From NCBI RefSeq assembly GCF_019904175.1, contig NZ_CP061913.1, positions 8,370,001 to 8,434,000 on the forward strand: a stretch of 64,000 nt of DNA. Direction: 5' to 3'. This document shows, in pieces, positions 58,939-64,000 of this stretch. Source of the stretch: Dactylosporangium vinaceum. GTDB taxonomy: Bacteria; Actinomycetota; Actinomycetes; Mycobacteriales; Micromonosporaceae. The position numbers and the translations under genes are program-made. How positions within the stretch are numbered: position 1 is the first letter of the stretch; each line of letters starts with the position of its first letter. The notes beneath the pieces were generated by a model. That model worked only from the letters and a program-made list of their open reading frames with translations. It did no database searches and was not told where the DNA came from.

Positions 58939-59016
58939 TCAGTTGGCCGCGGCGCAGGCGGCGGCGACCGCGCTGGTCTTCACCGACTCCAGCTTGCGAA
59001 CGGAGATCTTCATCAT
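58939..59016 (-). CDS. Small peptide, copy 1 (25 aa), putative RiPP-type precursor
   Basis: Same 25 residues as the copy at 58796-58873. The start is the ATG at 59016, nine bases from GGAGG. An in-frame ATG two codons upstream (59022) is too near the ribosome site and has no counterpart in copy 2. It is the first gene after the promoter with operator site 5, so the twin peptides head the transcript that also includes the protease and protein C. It may act as a leader/core RiPP precursor, a scaffold on which a small molecule is built, or a signal; the sequence does not decide. Confidence 0.82.
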   Translation of the reverse strand: MMKISVRKLESVKTSAVAAACAAAN

Positions 59017-59081
59017 GTGCATTCACCTCCTTCGCTTTCTCTGTGCTGGGAACAGTTTGCCTGGCGCGCACCCCGGGCTTC

Positions 59082-59097
59082 TGCTCACTTGTGCGCA
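59082..59097 (-). promoter_or_regulatory. Operator palindrome, site 5 (twin-peptide operon)
   Basis: TGCTCA-CTTG-TGCGCA. Reading leftward, CAAACT (59059-59054) follows after 22 bases as putative -10, and the first peptide start is 38 bases further. The site overlaps the last codons of the transporter ATPase gene, so the peptides probably have their own promoter there. Confidence 0.65.
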
Positions 59098-60674
59098 TGC
59101 CCGGAAACTGTTGTGCGCCAGGACGTCTGCGGGCCGGACGCGACCGCGCCGACCAACGAACGCGTCCAGGGATGTTGCGGGGAAACGAGAACCTCACCGA
59201 CCGGGCCGCCCTCGCAGATGGCCCCGTCGAGCAGCACGAGCACCCGATCAGCCAGCCGGGCGACCACACCGAGGTCGTGCGAGACGAACAGCAGGGCCAG
59301 ATCGAGCCGGTACCGCAGGTCGGCCAGCAGGCGCAGCACATCGGCCTGCACGCGGGCGTCCAGGCTCGCCGTCACCTCGTCGCAGAGCAGCACGTCGGGT
59401 CCGGCGGCCAGGGCTCTCGCGATGCCGACCCGTTGACGCTGGCCACCGGAGAGCTGCCCGGGGTAGCGCCCGGCAATCCCGTCGTCGAGGTCCACAAGGG
59501 ACAGCAGACGGGTCACCTCGGCGTCGGCGGCGTCCCGGTCCAGCCCCCGCAGCCGCCGCAGCGGCCGCGTCAGGGTGGCCCGGACGGTGCGGCGCGGGTT
59601 CAGCGACAGCGAGGTGTCCTGGGCGACGAGCTGGATGCGCCGGCGCTGCTCGACCGTCCGGCCGCGCAGCGTGGGCGGCAGGGCCTGGCCGTCGAGCTCG
59701 ACGGTGCCGCCGTCGGGCCGGTGGTGGCCGGTGATGGAGCGGGCGAGGGTCGTCTTGCCGGCGCCGGACAGTCCCAGCAGGGCCACGCACTCGCCGCGCC
59801 GCACCTCCAGCGAGACGCCGGCGGCGGCCACGACCGGCCGGCGCCGGCCGTGGCCGGCCGTGAGATCGCGGACCCGCAGGATCGGTGTCCCGGTCCGCGG
59901 CGGCTCCGGCGGCCCGAGCCGCCGCTCGTGGGCCTCGGTGATGTCGGGCACCGCCCGGACGAGCTCGGCCGTGTACGGGGCGCTGGGGGCGCCGAGCGTG
60001 GCCTCCCGCGGGCCGTCCTCGACGATCCGGCCCTCGCGCATCACGATCAGCCGGTCGGCCATACGGGCCACGGCCGGCAGGTCGTGGCTGATGAACACCA
60101 GGGTGATGGCCCGGTCCTGGACGAGTGCGGCGATCTGGTCCAGGACCTGACGCCGGGTCAGCGCGTCGAGGCCGGTCGTGGGCTCGTCCAGGACGAGCAC
60201 GCTCGGCTCGGTGGCCAGGACCCGGGCCAGGGCGAGGCGCTGCTGCTGGCCGCCGGAGAGCTGGTGCGGAAAGCGGCGCTGGAACGCGCGGTCCGTCGGC
60301 AGCCCGACCCGGTCGAGGTGGGCCGGCACGTCGGCGCCGGCCCGCACCTCGCGCAGCTGGCCCGCCACGCGGATGGTGGGGGTGAGCGTGGACGGCGGGT
60401 CCTGCGGGAGGTAGGCGATGACGCCGCGCCGGTAGGCGCGCAGCGCCGGGCCGCTCAGCGCCGCCAGGTCCTGCCCGCCGACGCTTACCCGGCCCTCGGC
60501 GCGGCGCAGCCCCGGCCGCACCGCGCCGAGCAGGGCGAGGGCCAGGGTGGTCTTGCCGGAGCCGGACTCCCCCACGATGCCGACCCGTTCGAGGGGCCGC
60601 ACCGACAGCGTCACCCCGTCCAGGACGGCGCGGGCGTTCATGTCGACAGTGGTGAGACCCTCGATCTCGATCAT
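59085..60674 (-). CDS. Oligopeptide ABC transporter ATPase, two fused nucleotide-binding domains (529 aa)
   Basis: DppD-DppF-type fusion. NBD1 has Walker A GESGSGKTT, signature LSGGQQQR and Walker B VLVLDEPTTGLD. NBD2 has GLSGAGKTT, LSGGQRQR and LLCDEVTASLD. It powers the two permeases encoded upstream. The ATG at 60674 overlaps the stop of the permease gene (ATGA). It is the last gene of the transporter operon, its 3' end carrying operator site 5. With the lipoprotein this makes an importer of the peptide/nickel class. Import of peptides or of a signal is the family role; export of the product is less likely for this class. Confidence 0.93.
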   Translation of the reverse strand: MIEIEGLTTVDMNARAVLDGVTLSVRPLERVGIVGESGSGKTTLALALLGAVRPGLRRAEGRVSVGGQDLAALSGPALRAYRRGVIAYLPQDPPSTLTPTIRVAGQLREVRAGADVPAHLDRVGLPTDRAFQRRFPHQLSGGQQQRLALARVLATEPSVLVLDEPTTGLDALTRRQVLDQIAALVQDRAITLVFISHDLPAVARMADRLIVMREGRIVEDGPREATLGAPSAPYTAELVRAVPDITEAHERRLGPPEPPRTGTPILRVRDLTAGHGRRRPVVAAAGVSLEVRRGECVALLGLSGAGKTTLARSITGHHRPDGGTVELDGQALPPTLRGRTVEQRRRIQLVAQDTSLSLNPRRTVRATLTRPLRRLRGLDRDAADAEVTRLLSLVDLDDGIAGRYPGQLSGGQRQRVGIARALAAGPDVLLCDEVTASLDARVQADVLRLLADLRYRLDLALLFVSHDLGVVARLADRVLVLLDGAICEGGPVGEVLVSPQHPWTRSLVGAVASGPQTSWRTTVSGHAHK

Positions 60675-61456
60675 GCCGGGATCCGAGCGGTGAGCCGGTC
60701 CAGGGTCAGGTTGGCCGTCACGGTCAGGGCGGCCAGGGCCACCGCGGGGACGATCATCCCCCACGGCGACAGCGTCACGCCCTCGATGTTCTGGCTGATC
60801 ATGGCACCCCAGTTCGGTTCGTCGGGGCCGAAGCCGAGGAAGCCGGCGGACGCGGTGATGAAGATGGCGATCGCCAGCCGGCTGCCCGCGTCGGCGAGGA
60901 TCGGCCGCGCGATGTTCGGCAGGATCTCCAGGGTCATCACGGCGACCGGGCCGTCGCCGAGCCCCACGGCCTGGTCGACGTAGCCGGTGCGCACCGCCTG
61001 CCGGGTCGCGGCCCGCGCGATGCGGGACACGAACGGCACGCCCGTCGCGACGATGACCGCGACGAGTGTGGCGGCCGAGTAGCCCCAGCCGTGCAGCAGC
61101 ATGAGCAGGATCAGCACGGGCGGGATGGCCAGCAGCAGGTTGTCCAGCCGGGACACCACGAAGTCGACAGGCCCGCGCAGGTATCCCGCGAGGACGCCCA
61201 GCGCGGTGCCCAGCAGCATGGTGAGCACCGTCCCGAGCACCGGCAGGACGACGAGCATCCGGCCGCCGTGCAGCAGCCGGGACCAGACGTCGCGGCCGGC
61301 GTAGTCGGCCCCCAGCGGCAGCCCGGCCCCGCGAGTGGCGTAAGGCATGGCGATGATGCGGCCGGGTTCCCCGGTGTCGAGCCACGGCCCCGCGACGGCG
61401 ACGAGCACCGCCACGAGGCCGGGCAGGAGCCACAGCCACAGCAGCCGCCGCCTCAC
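60671..61456 (-). CDS. ABC transporter permease, DppC/OppC-like (261 aa)
   Basis: Inner-membrane permease with an N-terminal anchor (LLWLWLLPGLVAVLVAVAG), the HPLGTD-like segment LPLGADYAGRDVWSRLL, five further hydrophobic helices and the EAA-type loop GDGPVAVMTLEILPNIARPI. It pairs with the DppB-like permease. The GTG start at 61456 overlaps the stop of that gene (GTGA); its own stop overlaps the ATPase start. Confidence 0.9.
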   Translation of the reverse strand: MRRRLLWLWLLPGLVAVLVAVAGPWLDTGEPGRIIAMPYATRGAGLPLGADYAGRDVWSRLLHGGRMLVVLPVLGTVLTMLLGTALGVLAGYLRGPVDFVVSRLDNLLLAIPPVLILLMLLHGWGYSAATLVAVIVATGVPFVSRIARAATRQAVRTGYVDQAVGLGDGPVAVMTLEILPNIARPILADAGSRLAIAIFITASAGFLGFGPDEPNWGAMISQNIEGVTLSPWGMIVPAVALAALTVTANLTLDRLTARIPA

Positions 61457-62406
61457 GGCGCGGTCCGCAGTCTCGGGCCGGCGAGCGTCGCCAGCAGGTC
61501 CGCGAGCAGCAGGCAGCCGACGATGACGACGGCGAGCAGCAGGCCGACGCCCTCCAGGACCGGGGTGTCGTGGTGGCGGACCGCGTCGACGAGCGTCTGC
61601 GACAGACCCGGATAGCTGAAGACGCGCTCGACGACGGCGGTGCCGCCGAAGAGCGCGCCGATCAGCCAGCCGAACGTCTGGGCACAGGCCGGCACGGTCG
61701 CCGGCAGCAGATGCCGCAGCACCACCCGCCGCTCGGGGAGGCCGGCGAGCCGGGCCGCGTCGACGTACGGCGCCGCGTCGGCGTCGATGACGGCGGCGCG
61801 CACGATCCGGCTCGCCCAGGCCGCGGCGAACAGGGTGAGGGACAGGACCGGCAGGATGAGGATTTCCGGCCGGTCCAGCGGCGTGCCGCCGAATGGCACC
61901 AGCGACACCGACGGCAGCACGCCGAGCACTGTCGAGAACAGCAGGACCAGCAGGCCCGCGGTGACGAACTGCGGGATCGACACCACCGCCACCGCGAGCG
62001 CCGACAGCAGCCGGTCGAGCCGGCTGCCCGGGCGCAGCCCGGCCGGCACGCCGATCGCGGCGGCGAGCAGCACGGTGAGCACGGTGGTGACGGCGACCAG
62101 CAGGACGGTGTCACGCAGCGGGGTGGCCACGAGCTCCCAGACCGGCCGCCGGTCGACCAGGCTGTGCCCGAGGTCGCCGTGCAGCGCGCCGAGCAGCCAG
62201 TCGGCGTACTGCTGCGGCAGGGGCCGGTCCAGGCCCAGCTCGGTCCGGGCCGCGGCGAGGTCGTCGGCTGTCACGTTGACGCCGAGCGAGGCGCCGGCGG
62301 CGTCGCCGGGCAGCACCTGCGACCCGGCGAACAGCACGATCGAGGCGGCGCCCACAGTGCCGGCCGCGGTGGCCAGCCGGCGACCCACGGCCAGGACGAG
62401 GCTCAT
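61453..62406 (-). CDS. ABC transporter permease, DppB/OppB-like (317 aa)
   Basis: Permease with the family start VGRRLATAAGTVGAASIVLFAGSQVLPGD, the LGLDRPLPQQYADWLLGALHGDLG loop, and several hydrophobic helices. The conserved EAA-like stretch AARLAGLPERRVVLRHLLPA faces the ATPase. The ATG at 62406 overlaps the stop of the lipoprotein gene (ATGA). Confidence 0.92.
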   Translation of the reverse strand: MSLVLAVGRRLATAAGTVGAASIVLFAGSQVLPGDAAGASLGVNVTADDLAAARTELGLDRPLPQQYADWLLGALHGDLGHSLVDRRPVWELVATPLRDTVLLVAVTTVLTVLLAAAIGVPAGLRPGSRLDRLLSALAVAVVSIPQFVTAGLLVLLFSTVLGVLPSVSLVPFGGTPLDRPEILILPVLSLTLFAAAWASRIVRAAVIDADAAPYVDAARLAGLPERRVVLRHLLPATVPACAQTFGWLIGALFGGTAVVERVFSYPGLSQTLVDAVRHHDTPVLEGVGLLLAVVIVGCLLLADLLATLAGPRLRTAP

Positions 62407-63935
62407 GCCAGCTGAGCCGTTCCGAAGGTCGGCAGCAGGCCGCGTCGCTGGACGCCGCTGATGCCGGGCTTGGACGCGTCCAGCTGGTCCTGGTAGGCCC
62501 AGAGGATGTCGCCGCCGGTGTCGTAGAGCTCGTGCTGCAGCCCGTCGAACGCCGTCGCGCGGGCCTTGTCGTCGACGATGACCTGGGCCGCCTGCAGCCG
62601 GGCCCAGTAGTCGGGCCCGGTGCCCGTCACGTTGAACACCGAGTGCTGGCTCGTCACGTTGGCCAGGTGGGTCGCCGCGGGGCGGTTGGCGTAGTAGAAC
62701 GTCTGGAACGGGTTCTTCGCCAGGCCGGGCAGGTCGGCGTAGAACGAGTCGACAGGCACCGGGTTGATGGTCAGCGTGACGCCGGCCTCGGCCAGCTGCT
62801 GGCCGAAGAGGCGGGTCGCGTCGAGCATGCCCGGCACGATGTCGGCGGCCCGGATGGTCAGCTGGGTCACGCCGGCCGCCTTGAGCAGCTCCCGGGCCTC
62901 GGCGATGTTCCGGGACCGGTCGCCCAGGTCGGTGGGGTATCCCGGCAGGCCCTTGCCCACCAGGTCCTGCGCCTCGGACGCCATGCCCAGCAGAGCGTTC
63001 TTCGTCAGCTGGGGGCGGTCGACGGCCAGCCGCAGTGCGCGGCGCACCCGGGGGTCGTTGAACGGGGCCAGGTTCTGGTTCATCGCGAAGCTCAGCGCGT
63101 TGGCCGTCACCGTCCCGCCCCGCTGGAGCAGGACCGCGTGGTTGCCCTTCTCCGCGGCGGCGCCGACCGCGCTGATCCCGACGACGTAGTCGGCCTCGCC
63201 GCTCTTGAGGGCGTTGAGCCGGGCGGCCGGGTCGGCGATGCGGATGAACTCCAGGCCGCGCACGCTCGGCTGCGCGCCCCAGTACGCCTCGTTCGCGGTG
63301 AGCCGCACGTTCTGCCCGTCGACGCTCTGCAGCTTGTACGGCCCGGTGCCGATACCCGCGCTGAAGTCGGTCGTGCCGTCGGGGAAGACGAGGGAGAACG
63401 TCGACAGCACGCCCTCCTTGAAGTCGCCCCGGGGCCGCTTGAGCGGGATCTCCACGGTGCGGGCGTCGAGGGCCTTCATCCCGGCGAGGTCGACGTCGGC
63501 GTAGACGGAGGCCCGGTTGCCGGGCGGCGTGGCGAGCGAGCGGATGCTGTAGACCACGTCGGCGGCCTTGACCGGCTGTCCATTGTGGAACTTGACGCCG
63601 TCGCGGAGGCGAACCGTCCACTTCGTGGCGTCGGCGTTGGGCTCCGCGGACTCGGCCAGCACGAACAGGTACTTGTCGTTGTCCAGGGACATCAGCCCCT
63701 CGTAGAGGTGGTACGCGACCATGCTGCTGGTGCCCTGGCCGACCGAGCGGGGGTCGACACCGATGCCCTTGGTCGGGTCGGTGGACGCGATCCGCAGCCG
63801 TTCGGCGGCCTTGGGCGCGGCGGGGGCGTTGTCGCTGCTGCAGCCGGCCACCACCTCGGCGCCGGCGGCGGCGATCACGGTGGCGCCGGTGGCCTTGAGG
63901 AATGCGCGCCGGTCCAGGCGCGGGGTCTTGGACAT
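62403..63935 (-). CDS. Peptide-binding lipoprotein of the ABC transporter, SBP family 5 (510 aa)
   Basis: Extracellular solute-binding protein. The N-terminus has a twin-arginine motif (LDRRAFLKATG), a hydrophobic stretch and a lipobox-like VVAGC, so it is probably exported by Tat and lipid-anchored. WTVRLRDGVKFHNGQPVKAADVVYSI is the family 5 signature of Dpp/Opp/Nik binding proteins. First gene of the transporter operon. The ATG at 63935 is 9 bases after CGGGAG; longer readings start within the upstream region. The ligand is unknown; with a small-peptide locus beside it, peptides are the natural guess. Confidence 0.92.
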   Translation of the reverse strand: MSKTPRLDRRAFLKATGATVIAAAGAEVVAGCSSDNAPAAPKAAERLRIASTDPTKGIGVDPRSVGQGTSSMVAYHLYEGLMSLDNDKYLFVLAESAEPNADATKWTVRLRDGVKFHNGQPVKAADVVYSIRSLATPPGNRASVYADVDLAGMKALDARTVEIPLKRPRGDFKEGVLSTFSLVFPDGTTDFSAGIGTGPYKLQSVDGQNVRLTANEAYWGAQPSVRGLEFIRIADPAARLNALKSGEADYVVGISAVGAAAEKGNHAVLLQRGGTVTANALSFAMNQNLAPFNDPRVRRALRLAVDRPQLTKNALLGMASEAQDLVGKGLPGYPTDLGDRSRNIAEARELLKAAGVTQLTIRAADIVPGMLDATRLFGQQLAEAGVTLTINPVPVDSFYADLPGLAKNPFQTFYYANRPAATHLANVTSQHSVFNVTGTGPDYWARLQAAQVIVDDKARATAFDGLQHELYDTGGDILWAYQDQLDASKPGISGVQRRGLLPTFGTAQLA

Positions 63936-64000
63936 GTCGATGGCTCCCGGTCTCGCAGGTGGACGGTCGCCGGGCGCGGACGCACAGGTCCTCACGGCCG
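63936..64000. other. Right-edge sequence upstream of the transporter operon
   Basis: Only 65 bases; contains the GGGAG ribosome site of the lipoprotein gene. No copy of the TGCTCA-N4-TGAGCA palindrome and no promoter that I can support. Confidence 0.5.

Larger units (their letters stand above)
58781..59036. repeat. Tandem direct repeat of about 143 bases containing the two peptide genes
   Basis: Two units with the same order: CGAAGGAGGTGAA ribosome site, 78-base gene, then a similar 3' segment with CACCACAGC and CATCCT. They are highly similar in the coding part and less so in the spacer. This indicates duplication of the peptide gene with its own translation signal. Confidence 0.85.

Noticed and set aside
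60675..61439. Longer ATPase reading starting at 61439
   Set aside because: The extra segment is the permease gene read in the wrong frame; ATGA coupling at 60674 marks the true start.
1..64000. CRISPR arrays, tRNA or rRNA genes, insertion sequences, attachment sites
   Set aside because: None seen on reading both strands; repeats found are peptide duplications, linker repeats and operator palindromes.

Overview
The window is high-GC actinomycete DNA (GC-rich third codon positions, AGGAG-type ribosome binding sites, many ATGA/GTGA start-stop overlaps). The genus cannot be read from the sequence. Almost all of it is one natural-product gene cluster: a trans-AT polyketide / nonribosomal peptide assembly line of the leinamycin type. 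The decisive mark is the end of the second synthase, where a DUF, a PLP-dependent lyase ('SH', cysteine/thiocysteine lyase) and a thioesterase follow the last ketosynthase. Supporting marks are a LnmK-like acyltransferase/decarboxylase, an HMG synthase, a trans AT-ER protein and a Cy-A(Cys)-PCP-Ox thiazole module.

Layout. (1) <1-3130, minus: beta-branching cassette with a decarboxylating KS (cut by the left edge), ACP, HMG synthase 1, ACP and LnmK-like protein, transcribed downstream of the giant PKS. (2) 3127-23757, minus: 6876-aa PKS, DH-ACP-KR / KS-ECH-ACP / KS-DH-KR-MT-ACP / KS-KR-ACP / KS-ACP-ACP-DUF-SH-TE. (3) 23786-26228, minus: cysteine-nucleophile aminoacyltransferase (SyrC/CmaE type), SyrB2-type Fe/2-oxoglutarate halogenase and a free PCP. 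(4) 26461-34292, plus: cysteine-synthase-like PLP enzyme, argininosuccinate-lyase-like enzyme, ATP-grasp ligase, A-PCP-TE NRPS and PduX-like threonine kinase. The kinase, PLP enzyme and lyase match the known route from Thr to 2,3-diaminobutyrate. (5) 34268-50089, minus: SyrP-like hydroxylase, first synthase (carrier-Cy-Cy-A-PCP-Ox-KS-ACP-KS-KR-ACP-KS) and trans AT-ER. (6) 50108-57330: three tandem-duplicated proteins of an unknown family (two at 50.1-51.9 kb, one at 56.5-57.3 kb), a DUF3224 protein, an acyl-CoA ligase, DoxX, an ECH1-type dehydratase and HMG synthase 2. (7) 57327-59016, minus: an M50 metalloprotease with an RRE/PqqD-like N-terminus and, upstream of it, two tandem genes encoding an identical 25-residue peptide. 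(8) 59085-63935, minus: a complete oligopeptide-type ABC importer.

Inferred working model. Thr is turned into 2,3-diaminobutyrate, activated by the stand-alone A-PCP-TE protein, passed to the free PCP, chlorinated, and handed by the Cys acyltransferase to the assembly line. The first synthase starts with a carrier lacking an A domain of its own. Cys is then added, cyclised and oxidised to thiazole, and the chain is extended by KS modules served by the trans AT. Up to two beta-branches are possible, because there are two HMG synthases and both an acetyl-ACP-forming KS and a propionyl-ACP-forming LnmK homologue. Sulfur is installed by the SH domain before release.

Five 16-bp palindromes (TGCTCA-N4-TGAGCA and close variants) sit at the same distance from putative -10 elements in front of the halogenase operon, the diaminobutyrate operon, the unknown-family operon, the DUF3224-ligase operon and the twin peptides. 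They imply one regulator for the whole locus. No regulator gene, tRNA, rRNA, transposase or CRISPR was seen. No gene-free stretch exceeds about 300 bases.
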